Shown in pieces: positions 36,177 to 46,737 of a DNA stretch of 64,000 bases. Source of the stretch: Xylogone sp. PMI_703. Lineage: Eukaryota; Ascomycota; Leotiomycetes. Below the pieces are notes generated by a model. That model saw nothing but the letters and a program-made list of their open reading frames with translations. It was not told the DNA's origin and did no database searches. The stretch covers positions 6,820,001-6,884,000 of the forward strand of contig JAJTUQ010000004.1 in NCBI GenBank assembly GCA_021399445.1, written 5' to 3'. How positions within the stretch are numbered: the first letter of the stretch is position 1; each line of letters starts with the position of its first letter. A program made the translations under genes and the position numbers.

Positions 36177-36519
36177 GATTGTCTCAGTTCTCTTATACGC
36201 AGGTTACGGATAACACTAAGCTTTTACTATATTAATTTGATCAATATCTCGATAATCTGCTTGCGAGAAACTTGATTAATAGAGACAAGCGAGACTAATC
36301 ATATTATATCATGTCACACGATTTTTTGTCAATGTTTGATTCCCATCGCGTAGTGCTTAGGTAGATAATAAGGAACCCCGTCTTCGGATTTTAGTTATTG
36401 AGTATATATCTTAGATTTATCCGCTATTTCCTTAACCTCTATAAAACACGTATTTGCATATTAATCCGTGGTATAGGTCTTGATATTTGACGTACACATC
36501 AATAGAGATGTTGTTTTGA
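36177..36519. other. Spacer between element and dioxygenase
   Basis: About 340 bases, AT-rich. It may include remains of the NLR's N-terminal side and the dioxygenase 3' UTR; nothing is legible. Confidence 0.4.
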
Positions 36520-37594
36520 CTAGAATACCGATGGGACTGGGGGACCCCATACTGACAATGCTTCTGGGCCTGCTTGGACATGCGAAATCGGTGTCTCGTT
36601 ATTAACCAGATCACCGTCAGCATAGTGCTCCTGAATGAATATTAGGATGGGGAACAAGGGATATGAAAGATGCTGCGAACCAGAATAAATTTGCTTGGGT
36701 CGAACCAGTAATCAAAGATTTGACTCCCTAAAACATGCTATATATTACTATCAGCATATGGGACTCAGAAATTAAGACTCTCGTAAGCAATGAATAGCTT
36801 CTTACTCTTCCTATGCCCCAGCATATTTTGTGGCCATTGGAAAGGAGATAATTATGGCCTAGTTGCTGAATATCGTAATCATGTACCTCGAATGCTGCGT
36901 GGGCGACATTCGGGTCATCATTTCCTTTCGTCATTTTGAAAAAGAATGAGTGGTGATCAGTAAACTCAGTCCCTCTATCAATATGGAAAAAGCACGTTGT
37001 AGCTTTCTCTCCTTCATATACAATATCCGATGGGATAAGCGTCAACGTATTAGAATACCAGTTGAACATAGTTTCATAACAACCTGGAGGATACGTGACA
37101 CCGTAATGCCCCCAACGAAATACAGGAGCCGGTCCCGGTTTGAATCTCTGAAATAATCCCTTTCGGGGCTTATCATCCTCGTAGTTAACGACTAGTTTTT
37201 CTAGCTTCATTGGCTCCATGGGCTTCTCCGTCCAACCATGAACAAGGTGGACCTTATGCCCGGCAGGATCAGTTAGCGTCACCTTTTCACCGCCACCGGG
37301 ACCAGCAAGGGGAGTAATTGAAGTCGCTCCAGCAATATTCTCTGCTTTTTCCAGTTCTCTACGTGACTCAACCACATACGCAGCGCCACCGAATTTGCTT
37401 ACTTCGGCCTTTCGAGAAACATATACATACGGCTCAGTTCCATACCCTTTAAAATAAATCTCATTAGAGCCTTCAAGCGCTACTTCAAGACCAAAGTCAA
37501 GTAAAAATTGCTTATTTGCGAGTAAATCTTGATGATAATAGAGGACAAAGGCTGTTTTGACCAAACGGATTCGATCGTTAGACACTGGGCCCAT
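36520..37594 (-). CDS. Type I extradiol ring-cleavage dioxygenase (vicinal oxygen chelate fold)
   Basis: Three exons: 36806–37594, 36681–36737 and 36520–36630; 318 residues. Two glyoxalase-like halves are visible. The metal site is complete: His in WGHYGV, His in AHAAFEVHD and Glu in FILEHYADGD, the 2-His-1-carboxylate set of catechol 2,3-dioxygenase-type enzymes. The segment GRHVLGSQIFDYW is restored only by splicing at 36737/36806, which supports the model. The family opens catechol rings next to the hydroxyls using Fe(II) and O2. The gene faces the FAH-family gene across a 316-base shared promoter, as expected for consecutive steps of a meta-cleavage route. The natural substrate is unknown. 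Confidence 0.88.
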
Positions 37595-37910
37595 GATGCC
37601 GAGGACTTGAGCTATCTCGTTGAGATTTGAATCAAGATAAGTCTTGAATGATAAGGAAGTTAATGGTTACCTACATCAGGATACAATTCAGGGTATATAT
37701 ATTGGTGCATATATAAATACGTATACAAGTATAAGGATGTGTGTATGGATATGGTGGTAGAGTTGTATGTCCATAAATTTTCGGATAAAGTGGTCGCTGC
37801 TGACCTATATTGGTTAGAAGATTAGTAGTATAAAGTGTAACTCACATATATTATCTTGATCAACCTCATTGTCTTATTTCGCTCTGTATAAGGTTATAGC
37901 AGTTCCAATA
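37595..37910. other. Divergent promoter of dioxygenase and FAH-family gene
   Basis: This 316-base bidirectional promoter contains TATA-like runs (TATATATA near 37696). No CGG-N-CCG element was found, unlike the other cluster promoters; only a single TTCGG near 37780. Confidence 0.5.
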
Positions 37911-38848
37911 ATGAACTTAAATTCTTCGGTTAGCTGGATTCGGCTTGTTCGATACAATTCTGTCCCGGGAGGCATAGCTAAATACGGGGAGCCAATTGCG
38001 GATCAAAAAGAAACAGATATTGATAGACTGGCGAGAGAGGGCATCCTTCGGGTCAGGGTCTGTCAAGGAGAGGATCCACTTTGTCTTAATATTACAGAGG
38101 TGGTGGAAACCGTCAACCAACTCTTCGGCCCGTTGGAAGCGAAAAATGTGCCCATTATACGTTGCATTGGTCTGAATTATAAATCACACAGTACGTTCAG
38201 ACAAATCTAGATGTATTAGGTGCTGAGGATTAGCTAGTTCTTGAAACTGGAAGAGCATTACCAACCTACCCAACTATGTTCACAAAATCCTCCCTAGCAG
38301 TCGCTGACCACAATGAAGCTATTCCCGTTCCGAAAATTGCGCAAGAACAGTGTGATTATGAAGGCGAGCTGGTGGTTATGATTGGCCGAGATGGAAAGAA
38401 TATATCAGAGGCAGATGCTCTGGATTATGTGGCAGCATATACAGTTGGCAACGATATTTCCTCCCGTGACTGGCAAAGGGATGTGGCAAAAGCAGGACCG
38501 ATTCCTCAGTGGTCCTTCAGTAAATCATTTGATAAATATGCACCATTAGGACCCTGTTTGGTCAGTAAGACAGAGCTTGGTGAAGCTGATAAGCTTTCTC
38601 TACGGACGTTGGTCAATGGCGAGGTTCGACAACAGGCCAATACTTCTGATTTGTGGTTTGGGGTCCGCCGCTTGATATCCTTTTGCAGCCAAGGCCAGAC
38701 TTTACAGAAAGGCTCTTTGATCATGACTGGAACTCCAGGAGGAGTTGGACTGTTCATGAGACCCCCTACCTTTCTCAAGCATGGTGACGAAGTGTGTGTT
38801 GAGATTGACCGAATCGGAACCCTTCGCAACATAATTACTTTCGAATGA
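37911..38848 (+). CDS. Fumarylacetoacetate hydrolase (FAH) family protein
   Basis: Two exons, 37911–38190 and 38238–38848, with a 47-base intron; 296 residues. The start is ATG 37911; an earlier in-frame TTG is ignored. A short N-terminal part leads to IIRCIGLNYKSHILETGRAL, then TMFTKSS. The metal-binding core is YEGELVVMIGRDG, followed by YTVGNDISSRDWQ, KSFDKYAPLGPCLV, and LIMTGTPGGVGLFM. All the usual FAH landmarks are intact. Members hydrolyse C–C bonds of acylpyruvates, or act as hydratases, decarboxylases or isomerases on ring-cleavage products (for example HpcE). Pairing with an extradiol dioxygenase favours a role in processing its product. Confidence 0.9.
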
Positions 38849-39649
38849 AGAGACTAAAGATGTTACATTAAGCATTATTAAACTCAGGGCTGCATTTATT
38901 ATGAGATGTATCCGACTTATAGCTACCACATAGAATTCTGAAGATCTTCACCCCTCTTTGTCATCCTCTTGATCACTTTCATACGTACACATCGCCTAAG
39001 AGCATGTGTCTCGATGAGCACTGCTAAGTCCGGTTTCCCACTCCACGGATGGATGTATTACGGATCTAAGTGAATAAGTGGTATATCAACAGTATTCTAC
39101 ATGCCTCCGCTTAAGTACCTGCTCCTCCCTGTATAACCAGAAATTTAAAGTCTTAATTTACTAGAATTTCTCCCTTTGACCAGTAAGTATCTCGGCAAGA
39201 TTTGATTGCTAGCGGACCATCTTCCGAAACTTTTCTGTCGTACAACAATGAGATATTCAACAGAAGCTAAGCAGATATAATCTTGATGAATTAAAGCTAT
39301 TAGAAACAGAATCACAGTAGGTTATCAGGACTAATAGATATCATCCTGTTGTTGTTAAATATATAGAAATATAACTTTGTCAATTAACCTGAGTCACAGA
39401 TATAAAAGTAAATGAATGAGGATTGTATATATAGTGTGTAACTTCAGCTATCTTGATAGACATAATTATTTTGAAAATCTCCAGTAGGTGATTTCTGCGG
39501 AGAAAATAGTTTTAACATGCGCTTGACGCCGTGTATTTGGTCTCTAGCAATCAAATCTGCTTCCTAAGAGGTCAAGATACTCGCTGTTATGGACACATAA
39601 ATAATTTCAATCCCTTGAATAGTTGATTCCATTTTAGCTGAGGCTCTCG
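38849..39649. other. Intergenic region between convergent genes
   Basis: About 800 AT-rich bases between the 3' ends of the FAH-family gene and the P450 gene. No gene or repeat is recognised. Confidence 0.45.
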
Positions 39650-41235
39650 TTAATCACGAGCTTCTAGGAATTCTAACCAACAATTTCCTGATTTCGCGCC
39701 AGCCGCGAAGATGTCCATGAGCTCTATTTTATCGTTCTCGTGGCCAGCAGGCAAACTCACTATAAACTGACGGGAAATTATGCCAATTATATATTTCAAT
39801 TCGGTCATGACAAGATTTGCGCCTGGACAGGACCGACAGCCATATCCGAAAGGAATCCAATTGAGCTTCATTCTATCAGTTGGTTGGAGCCAGCGCTCAG
39901 GTTTCCATTTTTCGGACTCTGCATATACTTCTTCCAGCCTTCCCTGATCCCAAGCAGAAGTGGATGCAATTACTCCTGGAGGTACTTTTAGTCCTTCAAC
40001 CTCAATTCCCTCTCCAAGGTGCCGTTCAAGAGGACCTGGTATCATAGGATATAATCTCATGGTCTCGCGGATGACACTGTCAAGATACGCTAAATCAAGT
40101 AGTTTCTTTTCATCAATAACGTTCTTGTTTGGGAACAAAGTTCTGAGCTCATTTTGCAAGGTCTTCTGAGCATCAGGATATCTTGCCAGGTGGTGGAAAA
40201 CGAATGCCGCTGTATGCGATGTTGTTGAGCTACCTGCTGCAAGCATCTCAACCATGTAGGCAGGAATATGCTCTCTCGGGATTTGCTTTACCGGATCTTC
40301 TGCATCATTCATAGCCTGTAACATACCGAGGACATCCTTTTCGTGGCGACTCTTAGGATTTGAATGCCAGCGATCAAGAGCTTCACGGGCGGTAATATCC
40401 ATGTCGCTGCAGTCATTACGCAGTTGTCGATAGCTTGAGGTTCCAAAATACCGTACAAGCCAATCGAGGGCTGGGATAAAACTTTTCAAGGCATTCCAAT
40501 GGCTGAAAGCATGGAAGCGGCGAAGGAAGATAGGTATTTCTTCACTTATTTGAGAGAGAAGAGTATTCTCTTCTCCCCAAAGTATATCGGTGACAATGTC
40601 AAGTGCTAGGAGTCGAAAGACCACAATGCCGTCAACACTCTCATGAGTCTTTGCTTTGGTTTTCAGGAAATTGCTAAACTCCCCGATGTGTGAAGAGATA
40701 TTTGCGACAAGCCTGTCAAGATTCCGATTTTGAAAGCATTGAAGAAGGTTATTCCGTGTGGGTGCTGCACTGGCATAGTCAAGGAACCCCAATGTAACAG
40801 TAACCCCTTTCCAGGAACCCATTCCAGAATAAAACTTTGTCTTGAGCGAGGTACGAGCATAAATAGTCTTCATAGCAGCCTCGTCAGTGGTGTGGATCTG
40901 ATCAGGGGCGATCACTACAATAGGCCCGTAATGACGGATCAACTCAGAAGCGTACGCCGACCTGCGCCGATGGTAGGTTGCCCAGAGCAGTGGAATTCGC
41001 GATAACCGAGCCCACCATGGTCCAGGTATATTTCGCACCGGAGAGAAGATATAGGCATAAGCAACCTATGTCATGGTCAGAGAAAATGGTTAATACAACT
41101 GCTTGCAAATCCGTGATAACTCGCCGAGCTTACATTTTGGCAGGCGTAAATAGTTACGACCAATGATAGGTAAACAATAGGATTATTGACTATGAAACCT
41201 AATATATGAAGTATAGTGTAAGAATTCACAGCCAT
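39650..41235 (-). CDS. Cytochrome P450 monooxygenase
   Basis: Two exons, 41134–41235 and 39650–41065; 505 residues. The first exon (34 residues, MAVNSYTILHILGF and on) supplies the N-terminal membrane anchor and was found by searching upstream of the main frame. Landmarks are the proline-rich hinge RNIPGPWW, I-helix AAGSSTTSHT, K-helix ETMR, WKPERWL, and the heme-binding loop FGYGCRSCPGANL with the thiolate cysteine. The enzyme is expected to be ER-anchored and to need NADPH–P450 reductase. In this cluster it could hydroxylate or demethylate the aromatic substrate. A CGGTCCG word lies 86–92 bases upstream of its ATG. No lesion is seen. Confidence 0.9.
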
Positions 41236-41320
41236 CTTTTAAATTCTCTATTAACTCCTTCTTAAACTATTTGGGGCGTTGTTCTTCTATCACTAATTTA
41301 TAGATCCTGCTCAGCAAGGA

Positions 41321-41327
41321 CGGTCCG
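41321..41327. promoter_or_regulatory. CGG-N-CCG word upstream of the P450
   Basis: The sequence GGACGGTCCGG around 41319–41329 shares CGGTCCG with the palindrome at 27101–27122 but lacks the flanking arms. It lies just upstream of the P450 start. It may be a weaker site for the same regulator. The short length makes chance a real possibility. Confidence 0.3.
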
Positions 41328-41603
41328 GATTTCATTAGCTGCGGACACATTCCAAAGCCACGAAACCCACCGACAGAGATTGGGAAATGGAACGATAGGT
41401 TATGACATCCTTACTTGAGCCCACTCATAAACTCTATGTCGTTGTTACCAACCCGTTAGTGTTGTTTCGGAGAGAGAACTCGCTAAGTCGCTTACAGCGA
41501 GTTCTAGGAAACTTCAGGATAATGTGGCTAAAGCGCAAAAGCACCACCAAACCCTTTAACCGAGGCCGGCCTCCAAACCGTACTCCGCAAAGCCTAGGGC
41601 TAT

Positions 41604-41917
41604 CAATAAGAGTAAGTGTAAACAACAGAGTGGACCAGGAGAGCCACGGCTAGAAACACCAGGAACAGAGTAGACTGTACAAAGAGAGTAGACCACACCT
41701 CGGAGTTGCGGATGATTCAGATTATACCAGTGTTACTTTACTTTATTTCATTTGTCTTTAATTGTCTTTTACTGTTGATTCCTTCACCACATGGTGGGAT
41801 CATGGAATATAGGTGTAGGAAGCTCTGTACTGTAGCCCCCAGCGTTCTCTACGGGCGCCAATTAGGATTAGCCGAATATAGAGTATGATTCAAAAAAAAA
41901 AAAAGGCCTAGGGCTAT
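41604..41917 (+). mobile_element. Candidate poly(A)-tailed retroposon with 12-bp target duplication
   Basis: The 12 bases GCCTAGGGCTAT occur at 41592–41603 and again at 41906–41917. The second copy directly follows a run of 13 A and one G. About 300 bases between them thus end in a poly(A) tail and are flanked by a direct repeat, as in SINE, truncated LINE or processed-transcript insertions. No clear polymerase III boxes or coding content is seen. Confidence 0.45.
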
Positions 41918-42031
41918 ACAAATAATTTTTGGGAGTTTCAACTTGGCAGAATAACAGGAAACCAAGTTACTTTCTGCTCTATTGCCACAGTTATCTCAAA
42001 GTCTTCCAGAAACTACGGTATCAGTACGATC

Positions 42032-43815
42032 ATGGAGACCCCTGTTCTCATCGTGGGTGCGGGGCCTTCTGGAGCGACAACTACGCTGCTCCTGGCTCGA
42101 CTAGGTGTCAAATCATTGGTTATCTCGCGTCATAGAGGAACTGCAAATACCCCTCGAGCTCATATTTTTAACCAACGAGTAATGGAGGTTCTTCGAGATG
42201 CTGGAATAGAAGAACGGTGTTACAGCTCCGCCAGTTCCTCCAAACGTAGGTGCCAAAGTCAACACATCCCGGTTTAAACGATTGATGATTCTAGATATGG
42301 AACACTCTTCATTCTTGGTCAGCTTAGCTGGTGAAGAGTACGGTCGTCTTTGGGCTTGGGGAAATAAGTCTGCTGAAAAAGGGGCTTATGAATCGGCCAG
42401 TCCATGTAGCATGAGCGACCTCCCCCAAAGTCTGTTGGAGCCAATTCTTATATACGAGGCAAGAAAGTTGGGAGCCGAGTTTGTTTTTTCTACTGAGTTT
42501 ATCCGTTTGGAACAACACAGTGAAGCCGTTTGGACAGTACTTCGTAGTCGGGACACATTGAAAGAATACGGATGTGATGGGGCGAGAAGCGCGGTCTTTG
42601 AGGCCATCGGGACTCCGGTTGATGGAAGACAACTGAATACAGCCTTCAATGTGCATATAAAAGCGATCTTTCCAAATACATTGCACACCGACCTAGGAGC
42701 CTAAATTGGATCCTCAATCCAGAAGCACCAGACTGGTCCGCAGTTGGTAACTTTCGAATGGTATACCCATGGAATGAATGGGTTGTGTCAATGCATCCTG
42801 CAAACAAAGAAGATAAGCGGTCAATTGTAAATGAGGACGACATTTTGGAAAGATTACATCAGATGATCGGTGAGAGCTCAACCCCAATTCAAATTTTGTC
42901 TACGTATCAGTGGACAATTAACAATCAGGTGGCGAGAGAATGGCAAAGCGGCCGCGTGCTGTGCATTGGCGATGCTACCCATCGGCATCCACCGATTAAT
43001 AGGCTGGGAAGCAATACATGCATCTCAGATGCCTTTAACTTTGCGTGGAAATTAGCGTATGTAATTAAAGGGCTAGCCAACGCTGCTCTACTGGATTCAC
43101 TCACTCCCGAGAGAAAACCTGTGGGCGATGGTGTCGTGAAACGGGCAAATGCAGGAATGGGAGTCCAAAGAAACTTATGGGAAGTCATTGGTCTTACCCA
43201 GGAAACGCGCAGAGAAGCCTTGCGTTTACTTTCAGCAGATACTCCTGAAGGCCAGCAGAAGCGGAAAGATTGGTCAGAAGCTCTCGAGGCTGTTGATAAT
43301 GAGGTACAAGCTTTGGGCATTCAAATGAATCAGGTTTATACTAATTCATCTGCCGTTCTTACCGAGCACGATGATGTATCTCCTGATTTTAGAAATCTGA
43401 ATCCTGTTAAAGATGTCATGATCTCAACTTACCCCGGTTACCATCTTTCACATGTGTGGCTGGTGAGATGTGGATAGCACCCGCGCATTTCAACTTTAGA
43501 CATTGCTGGCCACGGACGCTTCGCTATCTTTACAGGTATTGGTGGAGAGGGATGGGTATCCGCAGCAGCAAGAATCTCTGTTGCAGTACCTGGACTCAAG
43601 ATCTTCACCTGTAAGATTGGGCCAGGATGCGATTTCATAGATTGCTACAGAGAATGGCGAGGCACGAGGAGTGGGGGAGGATGCAGCAATCCTTGTGAGG
43701 CCGGACCACTTCATTGCGTGGCGCTGCGCCCGCCGAGTCGGAAATAGCACCGAAAAGTTGGCGAGGGTGTTTGGGGCGATTCTCGGGCGGGACATCATAG
43801 TTAATCGTCGGCTCT
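42032..43815 (+). pseudogene. FAD-dependent phenol-type monooxygenase (TfdB/MhpA-like), broken
   Basis: The start METPVLIVGAGPSGATTTLL is the FAD-binding GxGxxG fold. A normal 49-base intron (about 42245–42293) joins the first exon to HMEHSSFLVSLAGEEYGRLW. Further landmarks are GRVLCIGDATHRHPPI (second FAD site with the GD motif), NTCISDAFNFAWKLAYVIKG, and a C-terminal part with LDIAGHGRFAIFTG. Three lesions were found: a one-base deletion near 42664, an in-frame TAG at about 43476, and a frameshift near 43655. The family hydroxylates phenols and hydroxyphenyl-acids using NAD(P)H and O2, which would supply the catechol for the nearby dioxygenase. In its present state it should give no full-length enzyme. 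Confidence 0.8.
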
Positions 43816-44500
43816 CTTCGCTTAATCGGCCTAGTCGTTTTCTCCTAGTCGGTGGAAGCGGTTGTGACCAGCAAGCGAATGTGACTTTTTGTAATTTTGT
43901 ATGCATTTCGCATAGTAAAAAAAATCAATTTCATCGTAACTATAATACAAAATATTCCCCCTCCTCTGATATATCTGATTCTGATGAAGCTAACATTGAA
44001 TTGTTTGAATCGCTTGAATCGCTTGAATCGCTTGAATCTACTGATTTATAGCCATCTCTATTAATATTCAAGCTTATATATTCCTCCTCCTCCTCCTTTT
44101 CCTCCTCTTTTACTCTATTACCCTAAAGGAAGTCCGCGCTTATACAGGTATTACTCCCTGTATGATCTCCTTGCCCTGAGGCAATATATTTACCTCTTCC
44201 GGTGGTCCAGACTCGATCTGTAGGCCTGTATTTGCTAGTTCAGAGCTTTGAACTTCTTTCCCAGGCTCTAGGAACAGTGAAAGAGTATACTCTTTATACA
44301 AAACCAGAGTGCCTAGGATATTATTCTACTCTTTTAAGGCTTTCTTTCTAAGCTTTTCCTTTTTGCGCTATGCTACCCAAATAGCTTTTTGTTCTTTCTT
44401 CTTCTGGTTAGTTATCTTTTTCAGTATTCTAGCTTCTTTATGTTATGAACCAACCAGGATATATATAGATGACTAAGTTATTACTCAGATCCCGGTTGTA
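43816..44500. other. Low-complexity transition into transposon region
   Basis: Contains GAATCGCTT-type 9-bp repeats (about 44006–44040) and CTC-rich runs (44075–44115). On the minus strand a lysine-rich, coiled segment can be read at about 44300–44430, interrupted by stops; it could be the tail of a transposase. No confident assignment is possible. Confidence 0.35.
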
Positions 44501-44770
44501 TAACAGCCAAACCATTACTGAAATCCTAGGACCTAGGCGGTCCCAGGATGGGATAGCTCTTAAGAGGCTCGCTTCCGGGACCAGTAGGATCCCAGGAGTT
44601 AGTTCCTAGGAATTAGGGGTTCCCAGGAGTGTGAGACTCCCAGGATTTGGCGAGTGCCCAGATTAGCTAAGCCGATCAGTTGGATCAGCATTAATCGTTA
44701 TGATCGGAAGAATCAGTTAAGATCAGGACTGATCGTACTGATCGAGGAAAAGTATAATCTTTAATAATAT
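44501..44770. repeat. GC-richer island of short repeats inside AT-rich DNA
   Basis: Two families of short words recur: TCCCAGGA (at least four copies, 44520–44650) and GATCAG/GATCGT-like words (44670–44750), with the near-palindrome CCTAGGACCTAGG. The block could be part of an LTR or of a MITE. No second copy is seen in the window. Confidence 0.4.
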
Positions 44771-44989
44771 TATATAAAGAATATAATTCACTGTTGTGGA
44801 AGCGATAGTATGAGCATAACAATAACGCTGGCTAGAGCATACAGGAATAGAGTTTATACGACGGGATTATGCAGAATCATATAAATAACAAATACATAAG
44901 GTAAACGAATAAATTACTTCTTTGGTTGAGTATAAAAAGGTTGTTGATTTATTATCCGGGACTTGTTATTAATATATATTAGTTTGGCT

Positions 44990-46122
44990 TAATATAATTA
45001 TTATTAATATATAATAGGTTTTTTTATTACATATGTTTTTTAGCATATTATAGGTCTCCTGACTATAATATACTCTAAAAAAAAGAAATACATCTAAACA
45101 TTCTACAAATAACTGGCCTTCTGAGGACTTTAGCCTTGAGCCAAAGTCTTCCTGAGTTCTTTTTATTCCTCCATTTTTACATTTTTACTGGTACTCTTGG
45201 AGCTTTTCTTTGTAATAACAAAGTATTCCTTAAATAACTTTTTCTTGATTTTCATCTTTATTATATATATTTTATATATAGCTGCTATGGCCTTTTTCCT
45301 TTATTTTATTATATAATTATGTTTTTCAACGAATAATCTGAATAACATAATATTTTTCTTAATGATTATAACAGAATTATTTTATCTTTGTTGTCTGATG
45401 ATTACTTTAAACAATATATTAATACTTTTTAGCCTTATATCAAATGAAATACGATGATCTGGTAATTCTGTTACTAGAATAAACATCGAGTATTATATTT
45501 TTCTTATTAACATTTCTCGGTTAACTTTAAGTACTTCTTAATACTGTACCTTATCTAGTTCATTTCCCAGGAACTGATAGTAGTTGTTTATATATGTAAA
45601 CTAAGAGTATATTATTACTCTTTTGATGTTTACTTTTTCTGGTTCGAATATAATTATGTACTTTTTACTGAAAAATATTTCTTTTATCTACATCTAAGTA
45701 TTCTTTATTACAAACTTTACTTAGTACTTTATTGATTATTTATTTCGAAATTACTCTTTTCTCGTCTTATATAACCTGATCTATAAGATTATTAATATAT
45801 TTATAACTTTTTATTATTATCGATGTTTATAATGATTTACGTTGATCATATATTAATATTATACAGTTTACTTTGTAGGCCATATTACTTTAGGTTAAAG
45901 TTTGGCTTGCCCTCTTGATTCTAAAGTTAATTTTTCTTAAAAAGTTTATTTATTTATACTTTATTCTGGATTTTATATATCTTATAAAGATTAGTCATAA
46001 TATTACTTTTGTTTTTTTGTCATTTTATAATATAACATATTTTAAGTATAATAATAAGTCCTGACGTATAATTTGTTATATTATAAAAAAAGACATAATT
46101 ATAATCTATTTATTTATGTTTT
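44990..46122 (-). mobile_element. RIP-degraded tract, probably the downstream half of a Gypsy element
   Basis: Extremely AT-rich with stops in every frame. It lies on the far side of the Copia insertion from a recognisable Gypsy reverse transcriptase start, so it should hold the rest of that polyprotein. Short lysine- and tyrosine-rich patches remain on the minus strand, but no catalytic motif is legible. Confidence 0.4.
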
Positions 46123-46352
46123 TGTTAGGAATTATGGGAGCAGAGCATACTGGCGCTCGGTAGTTATGCGATCGGAGTGGAACGACTAATAATCCGGTAA
46201 GAGAGTATTTAAGGGTGCAACCCCTTAAATACTAGATATAAGAATAAGCATACAATGTATAAGCCAATATAAGCCTATTCAACCCTACAATACGGTAGTG
46301 CCTAGTGAACCAACACTTCCATAATATGAGCCTAATGGTCATAATCTTCACA
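46123..46352 (+). repeat. Copia 5' LTR
   Basis: 230 bp, TGTTAGGAATTATGGG to CATAATCTTCACA. It differs from the 3' LTR at about six positions by eye. It includes the inverted pair TATTTAAGGGTGC/ACCCCTTAAATA, a hairpin in the likely promoter region. Confidence 0.93.
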
Positions 46353-46364
46353 GGTTATGAGCCC
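46353..46364 (+). promoter_or_regulatory. Primer-binding site of the half-tRNA type
   Basis: GGTTATGAGCCC directly follows the LTR. It is complementary to GGGCTCATAACC, the anticodon stem-loop of eukaryotic initiator tRNA-Met, rather than to a tRNA 3' end. Drosophila copia uses a cleaved 5' half of the same tRNA in this way. Confidence 0.7.
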
Positions 46365-46737
46365 GGACGCATGTTGAGGCGTCACTAGGAAGAATAGCAG
46401 TTGGGACGTGTTCACCGTAAGTCTATCACCAAGGATAGCCAAAACACACGTTGCTGCACAAGTCTTTGTAGAAGAAAGAAGTCTGCAGAGCATCGGTTGA
46501 AACGCAGACCGATCGGTTCCAAGTCTTGAAACGGGTAGACGTGCGACGAATTGTCGGTCTACAGCAAGTACTTGAAGATCACGGCCCCTTAATCGGTATC
46601 GGGCACCTTGGCGTGATACTTACCTATTTATCTAAACCCAACAGTCAATTATAGGTCTCTCTAACCTTGAGTTACGATACGACAGCTCAAAAGACGACAA
46701 AATCTTCATCATCCTTATCTCACCGACATTTGAGAAG

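Noticed and set aside
42245..42293. Frameshift in the FAD monooxygenase first exon
   Set aside because: A normal 49-base GT–AG intron explains the change of frame and restores the family sequence. The later lesions remain.
44440..44990. A Gypsy LTR starting TGTTATGAACC
   Set aside because: No second copy was found near the other end of the Gypsy remains, so LTR identity could not be supported.
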